Shown: positions 25,985 through 35,026, numbered from the stretch's first letter. The stretch: DNA of 42,097 nt from Bacteroidales bacterium (GCA_016933745.1 JAFGAK010000127.1:1-42097), one strand, 5' to 3'. Program-made: numbers and translations. Notes: generated from the letters alone by a model not told the origin.

Positions 25985-27322
25985 TTAATCGAAATACGTA
26001 TTTACAGGACCAAAAGCGTGGAAGAAACCGGTGAGCATAACCGTATTTACATCCTCTGCATTGGCAGCTACGCCATCGGAAACTAATTTTTGCCCAATCG
26101 CATTGGATCGTGCTCCATACTGAGCGCCTAATTTGGCTCCAAGTGCATCAGATTTTTTCATGTTTGCAAAGAAATTACTAAAAACTTCTTCTTTGTTTTT
26201 CAAACGCAAAGCAGCTTTCCAAACCACTGCACCATCAGGCATTGCTCCTAATGCGGCATCGCATTTTTCTGCAAAATCAGCAAAGCTGATATAGGATTTC
26301 GTACTTGGATCATAAGCGGCAACAGGTTTTCCTTTTTCGTATTTCAAGAAACCATCTTTCTGAGCTCCGCTACTCATTTGTCCACCTTTTACGCCCAATT
26401 CCATGAATTGATCAATTACATCGCTGTGGATTGTTTCGTCGCTCATGTAAGGATTCATTACTTTCATGATAAATTGCATCACGTCGATGCCAACATAATC
26501 CATCAATTGAAAAATTCCCATCGGACGAACCAAATAATCCTGAGTTACTTTATTCATCATGTAAACCGCTTCGGGCCAGGAGAATTGGGCGCTCAATTTT
26601 GTCGCTTCGCTTAATCCGTGTAAACCATCGCGCATAAAATGACCGTTTCCAATAAATCCGGCTATGTCGTTTGCAGGAACGGTAATTTTCCGCAAAGCTT
26701 TTGCATAAGCAGAGGCAAATTCAACCATTTCTTTGGACGTATTTGGAGTGGTAATCACTTCCACTAGTTTTTGAACTGCAGGTGGATTGTAAAAATGAAA
26801 CCCCAAAACGCGACCAGTCAAATTGGCTTTGTCTTCGATTAAATGAATAGGCACCGAACTGGTGTTGGTAAAATACCACGCTTGGTTTTTGTTGTTTTGA
26901 TCGATCTGTGAAAGAATCTTCACTTTCAACTCCGGATTTTCGCTTACGGCTTCAAAAATAAGGGAAGAACGATAAGCAACTTCCATGGCGGTAGTAGGTC
27001 GGATGATATTTAATACATCAAAAATATATTGCTCAATGATCTCTCCATTTTGAATTAAATCAGCACGATCGGCGTAGACAGAGCGCAACCAAACGGTTTG
27101 TTTTTCGGCAATTTTCCGAACTTGTGCTTGGATATAAGGTCGAAGTCCGGCCAATCCTTCATCTGACAAGTCGATGGCATTTAACACAAAGGTTTTGCCT
27201 TTATTTTCGGGTTTTAGGCTGAGGTTTGCCATTTCAACAGCGGTGAGAAGCAATATGCCGCTTCCCATTTTTCCGGCTGCGCCTAAAACGCTTACGTTTT
27301 GAATTCTTTCTTCGTATGTCAT
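25985..27322 (-). CDS. 3-hydroxyacyl-CoA dehydrogenase
   Basis: The enzyme oxidises 3-hydroxyacyl-CoA to 3-ketoacyl-CoA with NAD. The start at 27322 (445 residues) puts the Rossmann motif VLGAAGKMGSGI at residues 12-23. An upstream ATG at 27373 would add a basic tail translated from a repeat-containing spacer and is less likely. Other landmarks are TNTSSVPI (catalytic Ser), GFHFYNPPAVQKLVEVI (catalytic His-Glu pair region) and NDIAGFIGN (Asn). The protein is longer than the 280-310 residues of stand-alone short forms, with an extended C-terminal helical domain (GGQMSSGAQKDGFLKYEKG). It is the middle gene of the beta-oxidation operon. Confidence 0.92.
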   Translation of the reverse strand: MTYEERIQNVSVLGAAGKMGSGILLLTAVEMANLSLKPENKGKTFVLNAIDLSDEGLAGLRPYIQAQVRKIAEKQTVWLRSVYADRADLIQNGEIIEQYIFDVLNIIRPTTAMEVAYRSSLIFEAVSENPELKVKILSQIDQNNKNQAWYFTNTSSVPIHLIEDKANLTGRVLGFHFYNPPAVQKLVEVITTPNTSKEMVEFASAYAKALRKITVPANDIAGFIGNGHFMRDGLHGLSEATKLSAQFSWPEAVYMMNKVTQDYLVRPMGIFQLMDYVGIDVMQFIMKVMNPYMSDETIHSDVIDQFMELGVKGGQMSSGAQKDGFLKYEKGKPVAAYDPSTKSYISFADFAEKCDAALGAMPDGAVVWKAALRLKNKEEVFSNFFANMKKSDALGAKLGAQYGARSNAIGQKLVSDGVAANAEDVNTVMLTGFFHAFGPVNTYFD

Positions 27323-27360
27323 TGTATTGTAGTTAATTTGTTTAATTCTCTTTTTTAACC

Positions 27361-27400
27361 GCAAGGTTCGCAAAGTTTACGTAAGGTTCGCAAAGTTTTA
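27361..27400. repeat. Tandem 20-bp repeat
   Basis: Two adjacent 20-base units (27361-27380 and 27381-27400) read GCAAGGTTCGCAAAGTTTAC and GTAAGGTTCGCAAAGTTTTA, matching at 17 of 20 positions. Further fragments of the same kind (TTTTGCGTTCGTGGCAAATTTTTCGCG) follow up to about 27440. They lie in the 135-base spacer between the hydratase and dehydrogenase genes. Confidence 0.85.
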
Positions 27401-27457
27401 TTTGAATGTACTCTTTTGCGTTCGTGGCAAATTTTTCGCGCTTTTGCTGTAAATAAT

Positions 27458-28231
27458 TTACCAATTGGGTTTTCTTTTTTCTAAAAATGCTTTCATTCCT
27501 TCTTCGCCTTCCGATCCTTTTCCAAACAAAGCACCAAATTGCACTGCTTCTAATTGCTCGCCTTCGGCCAAAGTTAAATCCAATCCTTTTAGTGTTGTTT
27601 CTTTTACTAATTGAATGGCTTTCGGACCTTTGGTTGCTATGTTTTTTGCAATCGTCAGACATGTTTCTAAGAGCATTTCAGGTTCAACCACTTTTTGAAC
27701 CAGTTTCAATCGGAGTGCTTCGTCGGCGCCTATCATATCGGCACTCATAAGTAAATAAAGCGCATCGGCAGGACCAATTAATCGAGCCAAACGTTGTGTG
27801 CCGGCAAAGCCTGGAATCAATCCTAAATTAACTTCGGGTTGACCAAATTTGGCTTTGGTACTTGCAATCCGAAAATCGCATCCCATGGCCAATTCTAAAC
27901 CTCCGCCTAAAGCAAAACCGTTGATTGCAGCAATAACCGGAATAGTTAATTCGCTGAAACTACTGAACGTTTTTTGTCCGCGAGTAGAAAAGAAGCTTCC
28001 TTCTTCGGCTGTTTTATTTACCATTTCAGCAATATCGGCGCCAGCCACAAAAGCTTTGCCTTCGCCGGTAATAATAATTGCCCGCAAAGAAGCATCGGCT
28101 TTGAATTCCGCAACTGCCTGATCCATTTCATCAAAAAAGCGAGTGTTTAACGCATTCATGGCGGCAGGTCGGCTAATCGTAACGAGCGCAATGTGATCTT
28201 GTTCTTGAATTTTTAATATTTCAAAGTCCAT
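27458..28231 (-). CDS. Enoyl-CoA hydratase
   Basis: This 257-residue crotonase hydrates 2-enoyl-CoA to 3-hydroxyacyl-CoA. The oxyanion-hole segments FVAGADI (61-67) and GGGLELAM (110-116) are present. Both catalytic glutamates are in place: Glu113 in GGGLE and Glu133 in FGQPE, followed by LGLIPGFAGTQRLARLIG. Length and both glutamates fit a true hydratase rather than an isomerase. It is first in a minus-strand operon with a 3-hydroxyacyl-CoA dehydrogenase and a thiolase, together giving hydration, oxidation and thiolysis. No acyl-CoA dehydrogenase or ligase is present in the window. Confidence 0.93.
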   Translation of the reverse strand: MDFEILKIQEQDHIALVTISRPAAMNALNTRFFDEMDQAVAEFKADASLRAIIITGEGKAFVAGADIAEMVNKTAEEGSFFSTRGQKTFSSFSELTIPVIAAINGFALGGGLELAMGCDFRIASTKAKFGQPEVNLGLIPGFAGTQRLARLIGPADALYLLMSADMIGADEALRLKLVQKVVEPEMLLETCLTIAKNIATKGPKAIQLVKETTLKGLDLTLAEGEQLEAVQFGALFGKGSEGEEGMKAFLEKRKPNW

Positions 28232-28318
28232 AGGGATTGTTTTTGATTTTTTTAAAACGAGTAATATTTTTTTATGCGCTGATAATCAATCAAATAAAAC
28301 CTTAATCTTACGCGATTT

Positions 28319-28350
28319 CAAATGTATGCATAATATTTTTTTTGGACAAA
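28319..28350 (-). promoter_or_regulatory. Promoter of the beta-oxidation operon
   Basis: On the minus strand TTTG (28350-28347) and TACATTTG (28326-28319) are separated by 20 bases. This is a full match to the Bacteroidota -33/-7 pattern. It lies 88 bases upstream of the hydratase ATG. Confidence 0.7.
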
Positions 28351-28434
28351 CAAATTTTCTTAAATCCATTTAAATGCAGCTAATTTAGAATCGCTCGGTG
28401 TGTAAAATCAAATGATTTGCTGCAAAAAGCTTCT

Positions 28435-28464
28435 TTTGTATTCAAGCAAGATGAGCTACCTTTG
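28435..28464 (+). promoter_or_regulatory. Promoter of the AEC transporter gene
   Basis: TTTG (28435-28438) and TACCTTTG (28457-28464) are separated by 18 bases. The -7 element lies 20 bases before the ATG at 28485, implying a very short leader. Confidence 0.65.
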
Positions 28465-28484
28465 CTCCACACAATCAAACCATC

Positions 28485-29444
28485 ATGGGAATTACAACCA
28501 TCCTCCATCAGATTATTATTTTAGGGATACTGGCTTCTGTTGGAGCCATTGCGTATCGTTTTAAAATTTTGGAAGATTCAGCAAAAAGCGTTATCGAAAA
28601 GTTGGTGTTTTATATTTCGCTTCCGCTCTTAATTGTTTCTAAGCTTTCTACTTTATCGTTTACTCCGGAAATTTTGCGCAATGCAGGCTTAGTTGTTTTA
28701 TTTGCCTACGGAATTATGTTTATTCAGTTGCTCATCGGAAAAATGAGTGCGCGAATCTTTCATTTGGAAAGGCGACAAGCGGTTATTCATAGTTTGCATC
28801 ATATGTTGGGAAATATTGTGTTTTTAGGATTTCCTTTGTTAGATGCTTTAATTCCGGGTGGCGAAGCCTTATTGTATGCGGCTTTATACCAATTGGTTTT
28901 GAATACTATTTTGTGGTCGTACGGAGTGATTCAGTTGAATCCGGATACGAAAGAAAAAGGTTGGAAGCAATTGAAAAAGTTGATTAATCCAAATACGGTT
29001 GCACTTAGTTTGGGTTTGATGATGATGTTGTTAAAAATTCAATTTCCTCCGCTGATTCAAAAATCGTTTAGCGGATTAGGAAGTACAACCCTTTATTTAG
29101 CAATGCTTTATATCGGAATATTATTGGCTCAGATGAAAGTGAAAGAGGTTTTTAAGCTTTCTATTTTTACCTATAGTCTGACCAAACTTTTAATCACGCC
29201 TTTGTTATTTCTTGTGCTGATTTACGGAATGATTCAGTATTTATTTGTTCCTTTAAATGCAACCGCTTTTACGGTTTTAGTTTTGGAATCGGCTATGCCG
29301 GCCATGACTATTTTAGTGCTGTTGGCAAAACGTTTTGGAGCGGATGATAGTTTAGCAATGAAAAACTTTTTTGTCAGTACGGTACTGAGTTTGCTTACCT
29401 TGCCAATGGTTTTGTATGCTGTGCAATGGATTCAGCAAATCTAA
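28485..29444 (+). CDS. AEC (auxin efflux carrier) family transporter
   Basis: This 319-residue inner-membrane protein has about ten hydrophobic segments in two five-helix halves, as in AEC/MdcF transporters that move small organic acids or related anions. The family traits include an N-terminal helix followed by YRFKILEDSAKSVIEKLVFYISLPLLIVSKLS. Helix-breaking prolines lie in this segment and again in the equivalent C-terminal one (LESAMPAMTILVLLAKRFGADDSLAMKNFFVSTVLSL). The substrate is unknown. It is divergent from the beta-oxidation operon and is followed 39 bases later by an aminotransferase, so a link to organic- or amino-acid metabolism is possible. Confidence 0.88.
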   Translation: MGITTILHQIIILGILASVGAIAYRFKILEDSAKSVIEKLVFYISLPLLIVSKLSTLSFTPEILRNAGLVVLFAYGIMFIQLLIGKMSARIFHLERRQAVIHSLHHMLGNIVFLGFPLLDALIPGGEALLYAALYQLVLNTILWSYGVIQLNPDTKEKGWKQLKKLINPNTVALSLGLMMMLLKIQFPPLIQKSFSGLGSTTLYLAMLYIGILLAQMKVKEVFKLSIFTYSLTKLLITPLLFLVLIYGMIQYLFVPLNATAFTVLVLESAMPAMTILVLLAKRFGADDSLAMKNFFVSTVLSLLTLPMVLYAVQWIQQI

Positions 29445-29483
29445 AACTGGCAACTATTTTAGTCCTTATTTAATTGGGAAATC

Positions 29484-30596
29484 ATGAGATTGAATGAATT
29501 TAAATTGGAACGTTATTTTGCAAAACATGAGTTTACAGCAAAATATTTGCTTTCAAGTTCCGACTGCGACGGATACAAGATGCAGGATTTGTTAGCAGTG
29601 GCCGATGCTGCGGAATTAAAAAGATGGGAAACTATAAAATTGGGCTATACCGAAGGAATGGGCTCTCCATTTTTGCGCGAAGCGATTCAGAAATTCTACC
29701 CAAAAGCGACTTTGAATCAAATTTTGGTAGCATCTCCGGGCGAATTGAATTACGCTTGTATGCATGTTCTGCTTCAAGCTGGCGATCATGTCGTTACAAT
29801 TTCACCAAGTTATCAATCCTTAACAGAAGTAGTGGAATCCATTGGTTGTCAAGTGGATTATTGGAAGCCAAACTCAGAAAATGGCCAATTCAATCCGACG
29901 GATTTGGATCAGCTCGTTCACGAAAACACCAAATTGATCATCATTAATTTTCCACACAATCCAACAGGAAGTTATTTGTCGCCTGCCGAATTAACAGACG
30001 TTGTGGACATAGCTCGTAAAAACGATTGTTACCTTTATTCCGACGAAATGTATTACAAACTTGTACCTGAAGGCACGGAAGAATTGCAGCCAGTGAGTGA
30101 GTTATACCAAAAAGGAATTAGTGTTTGGGGAACCTCTAAATCTTTGGGAATGGCTGGATTACGAACCGGTTGGTTGGTGAGTCAGGAGGAAGAATTGGTT
30201 CGAAAAATCATGTCGTTTAAAGATTATTTAAGCATGTGTACAAGTGCTCCCGCTGAGGTTTTAACAGCGATTGCTCTCAATCATCTTCAGCATTTCTTAA
30301 AACCAAATAAAGAAAAAATAAAAAAGAATATCCTCCTTTTTCAGGGTTTTGTAAATGATCATGCCGGATTATTTCACTTTGTGCCTCCAATGGCAGGTTC
30401 AACCGCATTGGTTAAATTAAATATGAACAAGACTTCGCTTCAGTTTTGCGATGACTTGGTTGCACAGACTGGTATTATGGCTGTTCCGGGCAATTTTTTT
30501 GGTGCAGATGAAAAATCAATACGTGTGGGTTTCGGGAGAGCAAATTTCCCGCAAATCCTTGATATTCTGAATGATTTTCTTACAAAAGGAAAATAG
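29484..30596 (+). CDS. PLP-dependent class I/II aminotransferase
   Basis: This 370-residue fold-type I aminotransferase has the substrate/PLP motifs NFPHNPTGSY (155-164) and YSDEMYY (185-191). The PLP-binding lysine is Lys219 in GTSKSLGMAGLRTGW, with Arg227 as the carboxylate-binding candidate. The opening (FKLERYFAKHEFTAKYLLSSSDCDG) resembles proteins annotated as capreomycidine-synthase-like. That annotation is not strong evidence for that reaction, and the amino donor and acceptor are unknown. It may share a transcript with the AEC transporter. Confidence 0.88.
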   Translation: MRLNEFKLERYFAKHEFTAKYLLSSSDCDGYKMQDLLAVADAAELKRWETIKLGYTEGMGSPFLREAIQKFYPKATLNQILVASPGELNYACMHVLLQAGDHVVTISPSYQSLTEVVESIGCQVDYWKPNSENGQFNPTDLDQLVHENTKLIIINFPHNPTGSYLSPAELTDVVDIARKNDCYLYSDEMYYKLVPEGTEELQPVSELYQKGISVWGTSKSLGMAGLRTGWLVSQEEELVRKIMSFKDYLSMCTSAPAEVLTAIALNHLQHFLKPNKEKIKKNILLFQGFVNDHAGLFHFVPPMAGSTALVKLNMNKTSLQFCDDLVAQTGIMAVPGNFFGADEKSIRVGFGRANFPQILDILNDFLTKGK

Positions 30597-30638
30597 ATCG
30601 AGACGTTCTGTTCTTAAACTGAAAAAAAAAAGGCTTTC

Positions 30639-30670
30639 TTTGGTAATATTCCTACACTATTGTATTTTTG
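30639..30670 (+). promoter_or_regulatory. Promoter of the TiaS-like / TonB receptor operon
   Basis: TTTG (30639-30642) and TATTTTTG (30663-30670) are separated by 20 bases, a complete Bacteroidota-type promoter. The ATG at 30713 follows after a leader of about 35 bases. Confidence 0.7.
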
Positions 30671-30712
30671 CGATATGCGTGATTAAACACATCGCTTAAA
30701 CTAAAGTACTAG

Positions 30713-31456
30713 ATGATCAGGGTTTTAATTGGGATTGACGATACCGATAATAAAGAAAGTAGGGGGACTGGCTATCGATCTAGGCAATTGGGTAAACTAA
30801 TCGAAGGTCAAAAGCGAGGTATTGTTGATGGAATAACTCGTCACCAATTATTATTCGACCCTCGCATTCCTTACACCTCTCAAAATAGTTCTGCATGTTT
30901 GGATGTCAGAACTCCAGATATATCGGAAATTATCCGGCTTTCACGAGCATATCTTTTGAAAGAAAGCGCAAAGGGTTCGGATGTCGGATTAGCAGTGTTA
31001 GCCTATGAATACATTGATGAAGAGATAATTGCGTGGGGTTTTCGGGCTAAAAATGAAATTTTGACACAGCAACAAGCGAATGAATTAGCAACTAAAAAAC
31101 AGGTTTATTTGGAAGGACTTACGGGCGATCTTGGCGGAATTATTGGTTCTTTGGCAGCCTTGGGATTGCGAAAGTCTGGAGAAGATGGTCGTTTTATTTG
31201 GTTAAGTGGTTTAGAGATCAGAGATTTAAAAGGCGTTTATAAGATTGAAACATTGTTAGAAAAATTACATGTTGATTTAATCGTTGATAAACAAGGAAAT
31301 AAGTTGCCAAAAGAGGATCGTATCGATGTAGGAGAGTGGGTGAGACCTGCTATTAAAAAGAATAAAATTACAGTTATTGCAGATAAAATATTAAACAATT
31401 CAGATTATGAATGGAAAGTTTCAAGCAAAGAGTACCTCAAAAGCATTAGCGATTAA
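30713..31456 (+). CDS. Stand-alone TiaS-like (TCKD-type) protein
   Basis: The 247-residue cytoplasmic protein starts with IGIDDTDNKESRGTGY (residues 6-21). This is the hallmark of the N-terminal kinase-like domain of TiaS, which in archaea uses ATP to attach agmatine to a tRNA-Ile cytidine. Further parallels are DPRIPYTSQNSSA (compare NPNIPWKTRGNGA in TiaS) and LTGDLGGIIGSLAALGL, like the TiaS glycine-rich loop. It is much shorter than archaeal TiaS and lacks the zinc-ribbon and tRNA-binding C-terminal domains. Bacteria normally use TilS for this tRNA, so another substrate is likely. It leads a five-gene operon with membrane and outer-membrane uptake proteins. Family placement is from motifs, and the function is inferred to be ATP-dependent modification of a small molecule. 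Confidence 0.75.
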   Translation: MIRVLIGIDDTDNKESRGTGYRSRQLGKLIEGQKRGIVDGITRHQLLFDPRIPYTSQNSSACLDVRTPDISEIIRLSRAYLLKESAKGSDVGLAVLAYEYIDEEIIAWGFRAKNEILTQQQANELATKKQVYLEGLTGDLGGIIGSLAALGLRKSGEDGRFIWLSGLEIRDLKGVYKIETLLEKLHVDLIVDKQGNKLPKEDRIDVGEWVRPAIKKNKITVIADKILNNSDYEWKVSSKEYLKSISD

Positions 31457-31967
31457 TAAGCTTGCTTTGGAAGTTTTAATTTTATCGATCGTTGGCCTTT
31501 TTGCTGTGGTTTTACGAGCTAAGTTGCGCATTCCATTGTCAATGTCGGGTCACCATGGTTTAGAAGTGATGGCCTTGTTGCTTATTGGTCGAAGTGTTTC
31601 AAAATTATCAATGGCCTCGAGTATTTCCACCTTAGCCGCTGCACTCTTGATTTTCTTCCCATTTATGGGATTTAAAGATCCTTTTTTGCCAATTATTTAT
31701 CTTTTAATGGGCGCAAACATTGATTTCATGTATCAGAAGTTAAAGCAAAGTAAATTGCAGTTATTTATATTTGTTTTGATTGGAGCCTTATCCTACAGTA
31801 TCATTCCAAGTAGCAGAATATTAATACATATAAGCACTGGATATCCATACGAATCATTGCTTAAAGCAGGTTATGCGTACACCGTTTTTTCGCACTTTAT
31901 TTTTGGTGCATTAGGCGGTTTGTTAGCTTTTGGACTCGTTTATACAACAAAGAAAATTCGCAATTAA
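31407..31967 (+). CDS. Polytopic membrane protein, possibly an ECF-type S component
   Basis: This 186-residue protein has five or six hydrophobic segments after a short basic N-terminus. The loop RIPLSMSGHHGLEVMALLLIGR lies between the first two helices. This layout and size (about 180-200 residues) resemble the substrate-binding S subunits of energy-coupling factor vitamin/metal importers, but I cannot assign a substrate and the resemblance is weak. The ATG at 31407 overlaps the TiaS-like gene by 50 bases. No later ATG precedes the first helix, though a TTG near 31468 might serve instead. No EcfA or EcfT gene is in the window. Its place between a cytoplasmic enzyme and outer-membrane uptake genes fits an inner-membrane permease. 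Confidence 0.7.
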   Translation: MNGKFQAKSTSKALAINKLALEVLILSIVGLFAVVLRAKLRIPLSMSGHHGLEVMALLLIGRSVSKLSMASSISTLAAALLIFFPFMGFKDPFLPIIYLLMGANIDFMYQKLKQSKLQLFIFVLIGALSYSIIPSSRILIHISTGYPYESLLKAGYAYTVFSHFIFGALGGLLAFGLVYTTKKIRN

Positions 31968-31986
31968 TTGCCTTAAATTTTAAAAA

Positions 31987-32931
31987 ATGGATTTTTGTAA
32001 AATGCGTTATGTTTTAAAAAGCATAACGAAATTCACCTTGGTTTCAATGATTTTTATTGGTGCGATTGGAGGAATAAACTCTTGTATCAAGCCACAAAGA
32101 GAATTTGAGAATCCGATGATTCAATTCTCAGAAAGTCAGGGGTTTGTTTATCAGGATACTACAATGCTTTTGGGGGATACCATCCTAATAGAAATAGTTG
32201 CTAATGCGGATGGCGACGATTTTTTAACCCATTTCAATACAACAATTGAAAAAGACACGAGTATGATTTCGATCGATACGGGAATTTATCATCATCAATT
32301 TTCCTATCAAAAACAGATTGTTAAAGGGATTGCTAGGAATGAAACCTGGTCGTTTTATGTGCGTGATCGAAATGGCCGAAAATCAGAACTTATTTCATTA
32401 AATCTTCAGCTTGATTCTGCTTCTATTTTTGGAGCTATTAAAACGATTTCATCCATTAAATTGGGCGCACAAAACAATTCTGAATACGGAAGTTTTTATA
32501 GTTTGGCCACCCAAACAGTTTATGATCAAGCCGAGGCATGGGAAAATCAAAGTTTGATTCATTTACTTTATTTCTATGATCTAATAGAAACCGACGCGAA
32601 TACTATTTCATCACCCGGAGCGAGTATAGACCCTTCAGTTTTTCAGGGTTCTACAGGATTGTCAGATTGGTCGTTGAAAAACGTAACGCGATTTGTTTAT
32701 CAAAGCAATCTAACTGTTGAGGACTTTGATCAATCTAAAAACGACAGTTTAATCTTGTCGAATACTTTTGAGTTTTCAATCGGAAAGCGAAAAGCAAAAA
32801 ACTTAGCTCCAAGCCAGATTTATTCTTTTGTCACAGAATCGGGAATCAAAGGATTATTTAAAGTTCTGCAAGTAGAAGAAAAAGAAAGTGGTGCCATTGA
32901 AATAGCAATAAAAATGCAAGATAATGACTAA
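31987..32931 (+). CDS. Lipoprotein of unknown function, partner of a TonB-dependent receptor
   Basis: This 314-residue protein has a lipoprotein-like signal with the lipidation site GINSC (Cys33). A start at the second Met (32002) would give a more usual signal length. After the Cys comes a short tether, then beta-rich sequence with FSESQGFVYQDTTMLLGDTI, a pattern seen in Bacteroidota lipoproteins encoded next to TonB receptors. I do not recognise a named domain. It overlaps the TonB receptor gene by eight bases and probably sits on the outer membrane as a ligand-binding or accessory lipoprotein. It is not evidently related to HmuY or SusD. Confidence 0.75.
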   Translation: MDFCKMRYVLKSITKFTLVSMIFIGAIGGINSCIKPQREFENPMIQFSESQGFVYQDTTMLLGDTILIEIVANADGDDFLTHFNTTIEKDTSMISIDTGIYHHQFSYQKQIVKGIARNETWSFYVRDRNGRKSELISLNLQLDSASIFGAIKTISSIKLGAQNNSEYGSFYSLATQTVYDQAEAWENQSLIHLLYFYDLIETDANTISSPGASIDPSVFQGSTGLSDWSLKNVTRFVYQSNLTVEDFDQSKNDSLILSNTFEFSIGKRKAKNLAPSQIYSFVTESGIKGLFKVLQVEEKESGAIEIAIKMQDND

Positions 32932-35017
32932 ATCTATTTGTTTAATTACCTTCTTTTTAATCCTAAGTATTGGGCAAGCTCAGGAAATAGATACGCTTTT
33001 GAGTAAAAAAGTCGATTTGCAAGAAGTGGTTGTAACAGCTACCTTAACGAAAAGAAATCTTGGAAATATTCCGGCACAAGTAGCTTTAATTAAAGCAAAA
33101 GAAATTGAAAACTTCCCCGTAAATAACATCGATGATTTACTTAAAACCACAGCCAATGTGTATGTTAACAGAAGTTGGGGGATTTTTTCAAAAAATTCCA
33201 GCGTTACCATGCGTGGGTTGGAAAGCAGCGCCAGAACACTAGTATTGGTGGACGGAGTTCCGAAAAATAAAATTGCTGGCGGCTCCGTAAATTGGCACAA
33301 TATCAATCCAGATCAAGTGGAAAGAATTGAAATTATTAAAGGTCCAGCTTCTTCGCTCTACGGAAACAATGCGATGGGTGGAGTTATAAATATCATTACT
33401 AAAAAAAGTGAGGAGAAATTGGAAGGAAGCTTTAAAACTTTTTACGGTACTTATAATTCTTTTGGTGAATCGATGCAATTATCGGGAAGTGCTATCAAAC
33501 TAGAAAAAGGCTTTTATTGGAATGTGAATGATTTTTACCGTCAAGGAGATGGTTATGTTTTTGAAGCTCCAGCCTATTTGGATGCCACCGACATTAAAAC
33601 CGCCTTAAATGAATATGGCGGAGGATTTAAAACAGGATATCAATTCAATAAAACTAACAGTTTGGAAATTGTTTACAATTATTACAACGAAAAACGTGGA
33701 GCTGGGCGAAAAGTGTTTCTGGATGATGGTAGTTTTGATTCTTATTTGACCAACGAATTAAAAAGTATATATACCGGAAAGATTGGAAAAGCCGATGTTA
33801 AAGCAATCGTATACTATAATTTGGAGAATTATTATGCACAAAAAGAATCCTTTAATGATTACAGCGAATACAAACTTTTGGATTCCTATGCAAATAGAAG
33901 CGATCAAGGATTTTGGGCTACTTATAGCAATTCTTTTTTTAGGAAGAATTACCTGACTATGGGTGTGGAATTAAAAATGGGCGATGTTAACGGTTCTGAA
34001 ATTTATCGTACCTCGCCGGATGAGATTTATTTCCAAAGTAAAATGGACATATTTGGTTTATTTGTTCAGGATGAAGTGGATTTGATTGGAAAAACATTGC
34101 AATTAATTGCTGGCGTTCGCATGGACTTTATTCGTTTTTATGATGGATACCAAAGCATTGTAAATCCTACCAAAGTAACTGGTTTTCAAGAAAGCTTTGA
34201 AGAGCGTTTTGTTCCCAATAATTGGCAAGCAATGAGTCCTAAAATAGCTTTCCAATATGCTGTGAATAGAAATTCGAAATTATATGTTTCGGCGAGTAAA
34301 GGATACATGCCGCCAACCTTAAAAGATTTAAGCCAAACAGGAAAAATAACCAAAGGGTTTCGCTTAGCAAATCCAAATCTTAAACCGGAAACATTAACAA
34401 ATTACGAGCTGGGATTCAGTAAACTAATAGCCGACAAACTAAATGTAAACGGGGCTGTATATTATACAATTGGAAAGGATTTTAATTATATGATGGGCAC
34501 CGGCGATTCGATTGATACAGGAGGCAGTAGTTTGAAACCGTTACTATTGACTGAAAATGTGGCTCAAGTTGGAATCTTTGGGGCAGAGATAAGTTTCAAT
34601 TACCATTTAAACGATCACTTTTCTGTTCAAACAAATTACGCTTTTAACAATTCTACAATTACAGATTTTAAAAGCTCAGATCTCAATCCGGAAAAAGATT
34701 TAACTGGGAAATACATGGTTGAAACATCGCCACATTTATTTTACGCAGGGATGAATTACAAAAGCAGCTTTTTTGATGCCAACTTGAATTGTAATTATGT
34801 GGATGAACAATGGTTCGATGACGAGAATACAATCAAAATAGACGCGTATTTTGTAGCTAACTTGCGAATTTCTAAAACGCTTAAAAAACACTATAAGTTC
34901 TATGTTGATATACAAAACCTTTTTGATAATGCTTTTATAGATCGGAAAGGGCAAGTATCTCCTGGACGATTTATTACTGCCGGCTTTCAATATTCATTTA
35001 TAAATAATTTTAATTAA
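32924..35017 (+). CDS. TonB-dependent outer-membrane receptor
   Basis: This 697-residue protein has a signal peptide ending near LSIGQAQ, a TonB-box-like VDLQEVVVTATL, and a plug domain (about residues 45-160). The plug contains VTMRGLESSARTLVLVDGVP and IEIIKGPASSLYGNNAMGGVINIITKK. A 22-strand barrel follows, including SKLYVSASKGYMPPTLKDL and LKPETLTNYELGFSKLIADKLNVNG, and it ends in a beta-strand with a C-terminal aromatic (FQYSFINNFN). It lacks the N-terminal CarboxypepD_reg-like domain of SusC-type receptors, so it looks like a siderophore, cobalamin, heme or metal receptor. It is transcribed within the TiaS-like operon, overlapping the lipoprotein and followed nine bases later by a T9SS cargo gene. 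Confidence 0.95.
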   Translation: MTKSICLITFFLILSIGQAQEIDTLLSKKVDLQEVVVTATLTKRNLGNIPAQVALIKAKEIENFPVNNIDDLLKTTANVYVNRSWGIFSKNSSVTMRGLESSARTLVLVDGVPKNKIAGGSVNWHNINPDQVERIEIIKGPASSLYGNNAMGGVINIITKKSEEKLEGSFKTFYGTYNSFGESMQLSGSAIKLEKGFYWNVNDFYRQGDGYVFEAPAYLDATDIKTALNEYGGGFKTGYQFNKTNSLEIVYNYYNEKRGAGRKVFLDDGSFDSYLTNELKSIYTGKIGKADVKAIVYYNLENYYAQKESFNDYSEYKLLDSYANRSDQGFWATYSNSFFRKNYLTMGVELKMGDVNGSEIYRTSPDEIYFQSKMDIFGLFVQDEVDLIGKTLQLIAGVRMDFIRFYDGYQSIVNPTKVTGFQESFEERFVPNNWQAMSPKIAFQYAVNRNSKLYVSASKGYMPPTLKDLSQTGKITKGFRLANPNLKPETLTNYELGFSKLIADKLNVNGAVYYTIGKDFNYMMGTGDSIDTGGSSLKPLLLTENVAQVGIFGAEISFNYHLNDHFSVQTNYAFNNSTITDFKSSDLNPEKDLTGKYMVETSPHLFYAGMNYKSSFFDANLNCNYVDEQWFDDENTIKIDAYFVANLRISKTLKKHYKFYVDIQNLFDNAFIDRKGQVSPGRFITAGFQYSFINNFN

Positions 35018-35026
35018 ACGCATTTT

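Noticed and set aside
27342-27662. A 106-codon minus-strand frame across the end of the hydratase gene
   Set aside because: It is an alternative frame of the hydratase and the repeat spacer, and its Arg/Lys/Asn-rich composition is that of a shadow frame.
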